A stretch of DNA of 64,000 bases from Datnioides undecimradiatus (lineage: Eukaryota; Chordata; Actinopteri; Lobotiformes; Datnioididae). Within the stretch, counting starts at the first letter, position 1; each line of letters starts with the position of its first letter. The stretch covers positions 950,957-1,014,956 of the forward strand of contig WARS01000169.1 in assembly GCA_008933995.1 (NCBI GenBank). Direction: 5' to 3'. The notes under the pieces are model-generated. The model worked only from the letters and a program-made list of their open reading frames with translations. It searched no databases and was not told where the DNA came from. Positions 41,628 through 59,800 of this stretch are shown piece by piece. Made by a program: the position numbers and the translations under genes.

Positions 41628-44199
41628 GTATGATGACGATGATTTTCCTTTAATAATCAGTCACACAGAAACCATTCAAACAGGCAATTAGGCACTGTGG
41701 TGACACAGGTACACACAATGACACAAACACTGAGTGTGATTAATGGAACGGCCTTCAGGGAGATCTCAGCCGGTGCTTGGGAATTCAGCTTTACAGTATA
41801 TCTGTGTAATGAATTGAAGGTGTGAAGTTGCATTATGGGAAATGTAGGATCCAGGGGTTTTGGAGATGAACTCACACTACTCAGCCTCTGCTTCTTTGAT
41901 TTTGGCCACATTATTTCCCAAATTAACGGAAGTGAATCACTGGAGAGCCACTTCCCAAGACATGAGTTGGGACTGTCATCACGGTTGAACTTCAGCTGCT
42001 CATCAGTACTCTAAAACATCAGCTCAATGGTCTAATAATGAAAATAATACTCTATTAAAGACAAGCATTGAACTTTTACTAAAATACAGTGAGTATACAA
42101 GACCTTTGAATTTTGGCACTTGTAGCTTATTACATGTCCTGTGAGTCAGATAGCCTTTATACATTCTTCATCTGGGGTTTTGTTACTAAAGTTTAATGTG
42201 ACAAAGTTGAAAAATCATTCTAAATTCTTTCTACACTGATGGATTTACCATCTGTAGGAACATTGTTAGAGCAGCCAGACACACAGGCACACACACATAA
42301 TGGAGTGAACGAGCACAAACACGGAGCTGAAACCGTGTTCCTGTGTGGAAACAATACACCAAAATAACCATGGGAATGCATGTATCCTGGACCATGTGCG
42401 GTTTCTAACAGCTCCGTTCAGCTGCAGGAGTCGGGTCACCTCGGACACTGGTGGTTTATGTATTTACCTTTCCATGGAACATTTCCACATTGATCTAATA
42501 GAGTCAGCTTTTTCCAGTTTGCCTCTAATGTTGAGCTGGCCATCAGCGGCCGGGGCCCTTATGCAACCCTGCACCTACCACCTCATGGTATTTCCACTAT
42601 TACCACAACTCAGAGGCCTGGAGTGGGAAGAGAGTAGAAACGTGGAGACAATTCAATAGGCCCAGTGTGTATGAGCAGTCCATAGGAGCCCAGTGAGGTC
42701 CCCACAGACCAATCCATCACTCAGCCCTGAGAGAAAGTCGCAGTCAACTGGTGTTTTTTTTTTTCTCTTGGAAAGGAAGGGGAGTGCCTCTTCGTGTGAC
42801 AAGAAATTTGAAACCGTCATTTTAAGCAGCCCTCCCTCTTCGCTGCCTGCTCCCTTCTCCCCAAACTCTCTGAGTCTCACTCTTCTTCTCTGCTGGCTCC
42901 AGAAAACAGGCCAGCATTACCATCCCGCTTGCTCAAGCTTCACCACTGTTCCCCGGACTTCACCACACAGGTTTCCCCCCTCTGCCTCACAGACCCAGCT
43001 GGGCCTGCTTCTGGAGGTAAGTTCCTCCAGTCTTCTTTCTGAGTTGGTGCTACAGTGTTGCCACGTGGTTTTGCAACTTGAGGAGGTCTGCTCAGGAAGA
43101 GTGGAGAACCATGAGGGGAGAGCTCAGCTTTGTTTCTGGCACCACGCAGCGCTCGGCAGCTCTGATTGTAGAAAGTTCATCAGACTCAAACAAGATGCAC
43201 AGGTTCTGCAGCTGTGCTCCAGATGTGACTCTTACTGACAGTTCTCGACAGCTCTTTTGTTTTTCACAATAAACCTCTTAAGGAACTTAATGCAAATACA
43301 CCTGAGCACGATTCCTCTGGAGAATATGATTTTAACCTATATTGTATTAACTTGTCGTTACTATTGAATTATTATTTTGTTCTGGTTTGAGGTTTTTGCT
43401 TTACAGTGAGGTTAGGTTTTTATTTTGTGTACATCTAATTATTTTTTTCCTATTTTACATTAAGGATTTACAATTTAAATGACAAATGCAACTCTCAGTA
43501 TACAAACAAATACTTTTCAAACATTAATTCAGTAAGAAATAAGTGAAAACATTTTGGCCAAGTGTTCATTTATTCATGCCAGCTACTACACACAAAGAAT
43601 TTAGAATGTACAGAACAACAATAATAAAACAAACAGATAACATATTTGCTGCTGTTGAGGGAAACATTGGAATGACTGTCATACTGTGGATTTTGATTTT
43701 CATGCATTGCACATTTTGAAAAAGAGGACTAAAACACATGAAAACTGTCAGTATTACATAAGCTATGGATGAACACCTTCCACACTTGGAAAATAGGGCA
43801 GGGCTTCATTCAGGCACATGTTGTACACTATATGTTCCATCTGACTTCACTGTGTGGGGGACTCTGTATACATGCTGCCTGTAGGCTTAGGGAGATGTTT
43901 TAAAATTCTGCCGCTAATGAACAAAAATGGAGGAGTGTTGGTGGTCATATCTTTAGAGGACTACTTTAAAGTATTTTGGGATGTACAAATATTCAGCCCC
44001 TGTCTGAGAGTGAGGTTTAAAGATGGTAAGATGTGTAAAGCTACAGATGGAGATGCAAAAAACCCCAAACTGTCTAAGATTTCTGTTTGAGTTTACACTA
44101 AACAAACAAAGAAAACATATGAATAGATGAGCTTTTGGCATATTTCTATACTTTGGACAGTGTGTTGAGTTTAGCAGTCAACTGACAGTTCAAATAGTT

Positions 44200-44467
44200 T
44201 TACTAACAAAAAAAAAGCAAAGCTTACTGAGTAACACAGAGGCAGTCCAAACAATCAGATCCAAACATGCAGGAAGACACTGAGAGACGATCTGACACAG
44301 ACAAAGGGGACGACAAACAATATATAGACACTGGAAGGTGAGGTGAACGAGACACAGATGATAGAAATCAAGAAATGAGGCGCAGGAGAGAACTGGAACT
44401 CTACAAACTCTAAAAAATAAAAACAGGAGATTATCAAAACAGCAGAACTCAAACTCAAACCATGACA
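44200..44467 (-). mobile_element. LTR fragment, minus orientation
   Basis: On the minus strand it starts TGTCATGGTTTGAG at 44467, like the LTR at 33541 (TGTCATGGTTTTGAG). It continues through GTGTCAGATCGTCTCTC and a T-rich end, an LTR-like order. The 3' end (TGACA) is not visible, so the element is truncated or diverged. Confidence 0.5.
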
Positions 44468-44474
44468 CAGTGCA

Positions 44475-44560
44475 AGGCTTCTAGTCTTTATGCTAAGTTA
44501 GGCTAATCACACCCTGCCTCCAGTTCTGACTGATGTCCATCCAAACATTCTCAGGTAGAG
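44475..44560 (+). repeat. Dispersed GCTAAG-type repeat, copy 1
   Basis: CTTCTAGTCTTTATGCTAAGTTAGGCTAATCACACC resembles the phrase at 57815-57850 (CTCCAGTTTCCATGCTAAGCTAAGCTCACC) and a dispersed teleost repeat remembered from other loci. Short and diverged. Confidence 0.4.
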
Positions 44561-45999
44561 AGTTAACATAAATCCCAACCTGATGAACTGTTTCTTTAAT
44601 TGGTTCATTCGCTTACTCAGCATATTTCTGTATTTTGAATTGTTCAATGATCTTTGCGACCTTTAAGGCTGTTCCACAACCCAATGAAAGGTCATGTCAC
44701 AACGCTGCGTCTGTCATAAATACAACTTTCCGTTATCAGTTCAACGTGTCTTTTGCCAAAATGCATTGGCATGAAACCCTTGAACCCGATTGGTGCACGC
44801 GGTGGGTGGGTTCACCTGCATCATAAAAAGTCAAATATAGAGTCAGGTGAGCAGACAGCAGACAGTTTGACTTGGACGTTCACGTACTTTCCCGTCACCG
44901 GCTACTATCTTTATTCACAACTGGCCTTTGGGATGCTGAATGGGATGTTGGATGAGATCTGTTATAAATCAGGAGATGTGCTGAGCATTCATCATTCAGC
45001 CTCAACACTATCACAACATTCAGTTACAAAGTGATCACAGTTAAAATAGTCCCTTTTCAACGTGATGATAAACAGTGTAAAGTATTCAAGTATCATTAAA
45101 TCAAGTACAGTGCTGTGTGGCTAATACAGATCCCGATCTTGATCTGGATCAATCAAATCACTAACTTGTAGCCTCAAATGTTAATTAACAAGTTTATAAA
45201 TGATGATTTCGAGGTGACAAACTGCAGTTAACTCATTTCCAGAAATCGGAGACGAGTATGTGAAGGTATACGTCTTCTGATTGCTCTGACACCACCCGAT
45301 CTGTGCAACAACACCATGAAAAATCTATTTTCATATTTAAATATATTCAAAAATTAAAATGCCTCTCTGTGTATTTACAAATATAATCCATGTGAGGACT
45401 ACTTTACAAAATGTCAATGTCTGAGGAGCCAGCTCAGTCATGTTTGAGCAGGGAGGTCATTCTCAGCTGTTATCACTCAGTCTGTCGTTACTGAGGCCTA
45501 CAGGGAGGAGATATCCTCGACTGGAGCCGTTCGGACTTGGCTTCAGTCCAGCCTCTTATCTGTTGAGCCACGTTGCTTTTCACTGGGGTTTGGGAAATAC
45601 GCCTATACGCCGATACAGAATGTGAATTTAATATATAACAATATGTAATAGATTTGGTTCTGTGCAGCTTTCATTAGCAAAGACTAATAAAGGATCAGTT
45701 TGAATGCTATTGATAATATGAATTTAAGGTGATCAATATTCAATTAGAACATTAATATAATTGAATGATATAATAATTCAGTTGTTTTTGAACGTTCCTA
45801 CATTCTTTAGCTGTTTAGCAGCTGGGTAGGTATGTAAACTTTACATTAAAATATCAACTTTTCATAAATCATCATTAACAATAACAAATACACAGAGTTT
45901 GTTTTAGTCAGTTAGTTAGTGTTTTTGCGGCTAAAGCACTGTTGCACCTTTTCGATCAGTTCAGGGACCAGGTACGATTTTTGGAAATATGAATGCCAC

Positions 46000-46470
46000 A
46001 AAATTGAATGTTTGACACAAGATCAACAACAGCTCTGTTGATGCAGGTGGAGGTATGTGTGGGTGGGCTTTCTGGCTGTTGAGAGCCAAGTTGCTGTCTG
46101 GCGGCCAGGTGCTGGACTTCGTCCCTTCTCGCCATCCCCTCTGATCAGGTCTACCACCGTGGTGTCATGTGCAAATTGAAGGATGGTGTTAGAAGCATGA
46201 ACAGGTATGCAGTCGTGGGTTAGGAGGGGGTACAGAAGGGGGTCTAGCACACAGCCTTGTGGCATGCCAGGAGTTAAGTGTTTGAGTGGAGGATGACAGT
46301 TGTCTAACAGAACACATTGGCGTTTGTTAGTCTGCAGGTCCACATCGCAGAGTGGGCTGCTGTGAAGATGTTGATGGAACTCCAGGGTGGTTGCAGACAG
46401 GGTTTCAGTTCTGATTAAACCAGCACCTCAAAGCACTTTGGAATGAGGGTAGTGAGTGGGTGTGGGTGTG
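46000..46470 (-). mobile_element. Degenerate Rex1-like LINE reverse-transcriptase fragment
   Basis: The minus strand encodes PGMPQGCVLDPLLYPLLTHDC and, further on, ILQFAHDTTVVDLI. These correspond to the PQG and FADD motifs of non-LTR reverse transcriptases of the Rex1/CR1 type. The second catalytic Asp of the FADD box region is changed (FAHD), the frame is short (106 codons), and neither end of the element is present, so it is a dead fragment. Confidence 0.75.
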
Positions 46471-47095
46471 TTTGTGTGCTTCAGCCTTCAGTTCTGGCTC
46501 AGTTGTGTACACAGTAGGTAGTCCATCCAGGCCAGATCCACCGTACATTCACCATGCTCAAAGGATCAGTCCTTGTTTCCCTGCCCGTAGCACTGGCTGG
46601 TTCGATTTAGCATTGCCTTCACGTGCAGACCTCCACACTTCTCATCTTTATTTATGGTCTTGGTCTTGACACTGGCACCAGGAACTTCTGGTTTAGGTGA
46701 GTTGCCCTGATTAACTTTTGGTGGGAAGTTGAAAGCTGTTTTGTCCACAACTATGCTGGTGCAACAAAAGTGTGTTTTTGTTGGATGTAAAGCTTACATG
46801 GCTGAATCGGGCAAACACAGAAGCATAACCAAATTTATAACACTGTTACACACTAAATCTGGTATGACGATAAGCCTCGTGAGGTCCATGTGCCGCCATC
46901 TTGAATCCACCTTGTCATTTTTTGCCTAGTTCTTCGAACAGTTTTAAACAAACATTACAAGACGATACCAACTTTGACCGGATGTCAGTGGAATATTGTC
47001 AAAGTGTTTGACATGAAGCGTCAGTGACTGTTTAGCTCCACCACTGGTACATTCAGACCAAACAAAGGCACGTGGAGAGGGGTGTGTTGTGTGGC

Positions 47096-47164
47096 ATGGC
47101 GGGCCCGGCTCTGTACTTTGACACCGATGACGTGCAGTTCAAAGAAGCTGCTGAACTTGTGTAA
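47096..47164 (+). other. Short ORF, 22 codons, unassigned
   Basis: An ATG in a good context (gtggcATGG) opens a short acidic peptide beginning MAGPALYFDTDDVQ and ending VQFKEAAELV, in a locally GC-rich stretch about 720 bp upstream of the slc38a5 start codon. It could be an upstream ORF in a slc38a5 leader exon, a remnant first exon, or chance. I recognise no family. Confidence 0.25.
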
Positions 47165-47728
47165 TCCACTGTCTTTCCCTCTTTGTCTGTCTAAATGAGA
47201 AATAACTGAATAAGACCCTTAGAGCAATCAGTTTCTGTGCTGCTGCCTGTTCACAGATCAGGTTTTTATTGTTTGGCTTTGACTGCTATCATCTTTAATT
47301 TGACCCACAATGCCATGTGTATCCCTGCCTCCCTTCTGGACTGTAGTGAGAAACGGGAAAACCAAAACAATGAGCTGAAAGATGACAAATCTTCTATTAC
47401 ATGTCCGTCCTCAAAGACAGAGTACGATTAACAACAATAAGCATGCATTTTAGCATGCAAGAGGTATTCTGTCTTTATTTTCAGTTTAGAAATGCAACTT
47501 TTCTTATTATTTAGGTGTTAATAAGGCGTTAAGATATCCAGTAAATTCTATATATATATTGTAAATTAACTGTGATTTTGTAATTATTTCCCCAGAACCA
47601 ACCTGTGATCCATAAGGCTGCGCTGCTAGCCACTGTGACTGAAAATCAAAAGTCCTATAAATGTGCAAATGCTCTCCATGAGGGTGGTTTTAAGCTGTTT
47701 GTGTTTTGTTTTGTTTGTCCTTTTGCAG

Positions 47729-47815
47729 ATTTCACCTCTCAGTGTCACTTTCCTCACTTTGAAAATTCTACATCTCTCTGAAGAAACAAGTCAGCCTCAG
47801 TGCCCGTCATAAAAT
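47729..47815 (+). other. slc38a5 5' UTR part of first coding exon
   Basis: A strong acceptor (TTTGTCCTTTTGCAG) ends at 47728. The 87 nt before the start codon contain no other ATG. An upstream non-coding exon is therefore expected but not located. Confidence 0.6.
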
Positions 47816-54427
<6,612 letters not shown>

Positions 54428-55144
54428 AAGCGCAGCCCACAAACCCCCCAGCATCGGCAGCCCAATGCTGCGCTCTTCCTCCAGCCCGCTGAATGGCAAG
54501 CAAGAATTAACCTCCTGCTAGAAGGCTCGCCGCTTTCGGTGGGGCTGTTTTTATTAATCACAAGGACAGTCCGTTCCTTCAGAGTGATGAGCTTTGTCCC
54601 GTCACTCACCCATGTTGATATAAATTCACCACCAGCATCCATCACAGGTGGTGTCCCTCTGTTCTACATGAAGAGCTGACGGACATGTTGACCATGGAAG
54701 CCCTTCACCCACTCAGAGCTTTTTGCCCCAACAAAGGCTTAATGTGGTGTACAAAACAGCACTATTGAGAGCAAATTGGACAAATGTCTAAATGCAAAAA
54801 CAAAAACATGTTTAATTATCATCAAGGAGAAATTATATTTGGTGTTAACTTGATGAATCTGCTATTTAAACCTAGATCCCATCATGGTGTTTAACAGCGA
54901 AGTCCAATCGTTTGCGTTCATCTGAGAGCCGTACAGCACGAGCCAACAGATGCCTTCAGATAATTCACTTTCAATTGATGTATTCATGCATTGTAATTCT
55001 GGAGAGTGTTTGGTAAACTGGCAAAAAACAATGTTTGGTTTCCATCAGCCAATGTCTAACTTGAAGTTTACGCAACTGTGAGCCAATTAATTTGGTGTAA
55101 TTCATTTGTGACTTAATCCTGGACAGCATATGTAGATATTGTTT

Positions 55145-55150
55145 AATAAA
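55145..55150 (+). terminator. slc38a5 polyadenylation signal (AATAAA)
   Basis: TTTAATAAAGG lies 718 nt after the stop codon, with T/G-containing sequence following. It is the best canonical signal between slc38a5 and the convergent ccdc22. Confidence 0.6.
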
Positions 55151-55169
55151 GGTTCAGGAAAGTTGGAAC

Positions 55170-56327
55170 CCGTCGTCTTTATTTACGACATGATTATTTA
55201 ATAGTCATGCACTCGGTGGTGATTGCAATACTACAAATAAAAGAACACCGCATTTGATTTAAATATGCATGGAAAGTATGTTTTGTTTCAAATGTCTTCA
55301 ATAATAATCCTGAATTTGAGTCTGCGAATCTTTGGGATGCATGTGATGCTCTGCATACCAGAGAGCAGTGACTCAATGAGTGTGTGATATTCTCGATGAG
55401 CCACCTGATGGTCCAAAACTGTTCAGTGCAGCTTTTAGATAGAACCTGATGAGCCTTTTAGACAGGCCTGACACTACCGGAGAGTTCTCCTGCTGAACAA
55501 CAATACTTCGGTGAGTCCCTGAGCTTGCACTGTCTGAAATAAGGTATAATGTAAAAGCTGTCTTTTACACTGTCAATCCATGTATCACACATTTATCAAA
55601 AAGTTAATGCCTCCAGTCCAAACTTGGTCTGAGATAAGGAGAAACTTTGGCCGGCAGGAACGCTCAGGGCTTCACATGTTCAATACAAGGCCTCGTTATT
55701 GACATTAAGTCATTTATTTTCCCACATTCCATCAACTAAAATATATAATGGGATCGTTAGCGTTTGGCTCTCTAAGAGGAACATTCCCATCCCTTTCTAC
55801 TGAGCCACACGATTCCTCAATAGATAACATTGTTCTTGTCATGATGCGCTTCACAGGCTCTGAGACAGCAAATCGCTAAAGATTGCTGGAGAAAGACTAA
55901 AGAAAACACGTCACAGGATATTTCCTACTGTAAACCAATAACTCTATCAATGTGGACAGGCACTGGCTTCATTAGCATATGTTCTGAACTGCCTGAGTAT
56001 CTTTAAATGATTAAACCTTGACGTTTTACAGAAGAAAAGTTTTTGAAAATGTAGTTACGACAGAGTTGTCAACTGACCAGCAGGGTGCATTTGAACTCAT
56101 TCTGTTGGACTGGAAACAGAAAGATCAGTTTACCTAGTTTATCAATAAGATTACTGGTTATTCACCATATGCTTATATTATAGATATATTACGTATTTAA
56201 ACAAACACGAGGGCAGCCGAGGATCCAGGACACTGTATTTGGGTTGTAGATGACGTAGATGATGTAGATGAGAGTGGGTCCGCTCATCATGGCTGTTACA
56301 ATAAGCTTCCTCAGTTTGTAAGGCATC
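55170..56327. other. Intergenic gap between convergent slc38a5 and ccdc22
   Basis: About 1.2 kb, AT-rich. I see no exon, RNA gene or recognisable repeat boundary. Confidence 0.6.
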
Positions 56328-56333
56328 TTTATT
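56328..56333 (-). terminator. Candidate ccdc22 polyadenylation signal (AATAAA)
   Basis: TTTATT on the plus strand reads AATAAA on the ccdc22 strand, 558 nt beyond its stop codon. Confidence 0.45.
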
Positions 56334-56890
56334 TAAGCTGGTACTATATACACAATACTTTGCTGATGGAGCTGGACAACATTCAAATGCCATTCACTCA
56401 ACATGTTCAATTCTAATAAAATCATGACCACTGCTAATGACTGAAAATGCTGGAATAATTCCTGTATTAAAAATTCAAAGGTTTGATTTTAATCAAGATT
56501 TCGTATGAAAACATTTCGTATTTCGTTGTTATGAATGAGTTTAGATCTGAAGAGAAAACGTCTGACAGCGCCCCCTGCTGTCCCTTCTTCATGTGGTCAG
56601 TCAAGCCAGCACACGGACCCTCAGAGAGCACGACCAGCCGTAGAAATCATTCGAACTGAAAAATTAAGTCGTGTTCATCAGGCCACAGATCGGGCTTTAA
56701 AATGTCAGGTTAGTTCCACGGTACAAAAATCAGCCTGCCTTCCTAAAGAAAGGCCGGTGTCCGGTGGCAACAGAGGGTGGCGTTCATAACCAGCAGTGTC
56801 CAATCAGAGGAGAGCTGTTTCTGTGCCATTCAGGGCCACCTGTGGCTCCAGGTGTTCGGTTCAGCCTCAGCGGGCAGATCGGAGCCTCTT

Positions 56891-59800
56891 TCAGCCTTCC
56901 CTCACTTTGGCAGCGAGCGCACAGTTCTCCTGTCGAATGGCCTTGTAGTCGTCCAGAATCCTCTCCAGGTTGGCCACGGTTTTGTTACCGTTCTCCGTCT
57001 CGATCTGCAGACAGTCAAAGACATCAGTGCTGGAAATCAGCAAAAAGTTCTGCTGCATTGTTAAAAGAATCTGTGCACCATCTTTGATTTAATGCTGATT
57101 ATCTGTTTCTGTCCTAAGTTAATCCTGTTTCTGTCCTAATGTACCCGCCTCGCGTTTTTCCATCTCTGCAGTTGACTAAAGATTATTACTTTCACTGAGA
57201 TGCTGCTTTTAACATCATTTCCATAACAAATTCTAGGATATGGTCATTATCATCATCATCATCATGCTGGACTGCTTTGTCATTTGCTGTTCTTTTAGGC
57301 TACAGATAGACTACTAAGATTCTAGCGATGGAGGGCTTCTGCGTTCAGAGTGCGAGGCTGCAAAGACGAATATGTCTGAGGACAACCTGTTGAATGCATA
57401 CAGGCATGTCATTGCACAGTGACCACGGCATGCTGTATATTAAAGATACATAAAAATGTGTCAAACTAAGCTGACTGATTCAGTGCGTGTAAGGTGCAGC
57501 AACATACAGGCCCTGGGCTGTCACAGAGCTGCTGATTGTTCCTGCTGGGGTTCTGGGAGTGTCAGGAAACAGGACAGTAAAAATACTCTGAGAGGACTTT
57601 AGAGTTCTATAAGTGGCAACCGGGAAGTTGTGCAAAGAGGAGCACGGGCTGTGAGCCACCGGCTGGAAGTTGTTGAGGAGGTTTGCGAAAGATCACACCT
57701 CACTGACACTAAATAAAAACCATCACATCACTGCTGCTGGAGCCAGAATATCTTGTTTTGCATCTTTGCATCTGTTGAGAACATTTGAAATGTGCAAACA
57801 TGGTGGAAGGTCCGGCTGCCTCCAGTTTCCATGCTAAGCTAAGCTCACCGCCATCCTGCAGATCTCTCTGTACTGGACACGCAGATGAAACTGATAGCCA
57901 GGTGATCGTCTCATCTGACTCTGCGTCACACAGCAAACAAGCATTTCTCGCGATGTGTGACGTAACGATGCGATGACGTTAACCTACCTGCTCCTCCAGA
58001 TCTCGAATCTCTCTCAGGATCGTGCCGGTGTCCTCGATGGTTTGGATCAGCTGGTTACAGTTCTGCAGCGAAACAATTGAAGATGGAGAGATGAGAGACA
58101 TGTCGCACAGTCGGTGAGAAGAGCAACAGAGAAGATCAGAGGAAAAAAACAATGACATACTTCGTGCAGGGCTGCCAGGTATTTGTAGGATTTGCGGACG
58201 GATTCGTCTTTTTTAGCGTCCTACAAATGGGAAAAACAAAAAAAAACACACTCAGGAGGGGTGAAGAACATCTGATCTGTTTCTGTTTCCCCTTTCTGAC
58301 AGTCTCCTCATTTCACCCCGTGAAGTTAAAGCCAAACACACACTCTGAGGTTTCTGTGGGGTCGCTTTTCTACGGCGGTGTCCATTTCTGAACCCACCCT
58401 TGCTTTATTTACACACACCTTAGACATGATGTACAAGTTCAATGTGGAACAGCTAAAACAAATACCTGTGTGAGTACATACATATATATATATACACACA
58501 CACACTACTCCTCTGTTACCTTAAAGACCAGCTCATCGGTCACAGCGAAGGTCCTGTCCAACTTTCCTGTCAGGTTGTTGATCTCTTTCTGGAGCTCCTT
58601 AGTGTCGGACAAAATCTGCAAGCGGACAGGAAACGGTGTTGGCGAGGGACACTGCAGCTGACACACGCTAATCAAAATGAGAAATCAGTGTTGCTGTTTT
58701 CGACGCTGATGTGAACGAGCCGTGACGCGCTGCTGGCCTTTGCTCGATGACTGTGGAGACACGTGCAATGCGACGTCTTCTCGTCACTCGCCGCAACAGA
58801 CGTACCTTTGTAATCTCCTCCTTCTGCTTCTTGATGTTGCCGACGATCTCCAAGATCCTCTGCGTGTACGCTGACCGAGACGTGTCCTTGGGAAGGTTCT
58901 CTAACTCCGTTACCTACATTTGAAGAGAATGGAGGCGCATCAGACACACATTTAGTACGTTCAGTAAGCTGCCAAGAGACAACTAGCTGTGAAACACCTA
59001 CGTCCATTGTGACAGAAATTCAGATACAGATACTGTTAACAATAACAATGTGGTACCAGCTGTTTGTATATCTCTTCCTTCCTCTTGGCCTCCTCTGTGG
59101 ACACCCGGATCTTGTTGTGCAGAGACTTGATTTCAGACAGCTTTCTGGTTGATTCCATCTGACCATAACAGAGATAATGAGCGGAGTCAATAGGTGCTTC
59201 TCACTGAAACGACTGAGGTGACAGACTTGTCGCGGGGCGTCGCTTACATCTTGGTTGCTGCAGATTTCTTTGAGCCTGCGGTGTTCGTCGATGAGCGGAG
59301 CACGGTGCTTCTCCCACTGAGAGGCCAGGTTCACCACCCGCTTGGCACTGGCCTCCACCAGAGCCTGGAGCGACAAACACACAGGTTTCCTCTGAATCTG
59401 AGCGCCCTGCCAGCTCCGACGACGGAGACCTCACTCAGCCCTCCTACCTGAAGCTTCAGCAGGTTGTTTTCTCCGTCCGGCAGGAGGTCGATCGTTTTCT
59501 TCTTCGTCTGCGTCTTCTCCTCTTTTTCAGTGTTCGTCAGCTCTCTCTGCTTAAGCTCAGCCAACACCTGCAACGTCGCACACGTGCGTTAGTGCTCATC
59601 TCGCTCTGTTTGGACACCGTGCCTGCTGCGGCAACGTTTTCCTAAGACACAACGCTGACAAGCTCAACGGCAACTTCATTACAACAACGTGACAGTTTCA
59701 ACATGCTGTTTCAACATAACAGCAAAAACAACATTACTATAATTCAGCAGCTGGGTTGCTAGTCTCCAACAAAGAAGCTAACTAGCTAAAAGCAACACGC

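Larger units (their letters stand above)
38050..47728. other. Long intergenic region between slc2a1 and slc38a5
   Basis: Nearly 10 kb without a supportable gene. It contains repeat copies D and E, an L2-like tail, an 88-bp-period duplication, an LTR fragment and a Rex1-like LINE fragment (listed separately). The longest open frame (42693-43238, plus, 181 codons) shows no recognisable domain. Any 5' non-coding exons of slc38a5 should be in its right-hand part. Confidence 0.6.

Noticed and set aside
44780-44860. ATTGG followed 35 bp later by ATAAAAA, resembling a CCAAT plus TATA promoter
   Set aside because: It is 2.9 kb from the nearest start codon (slc38a5), with no exon that can be tied to it; too common a pattern in AT-rich DNA.
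47237-47431. 64-codon open frame with a hydrophobic N-terminal part resembling a signal peptide
   Set aside because: No recognisable mature peptide, no splice partner, and no second evidence of coding; probably chance.
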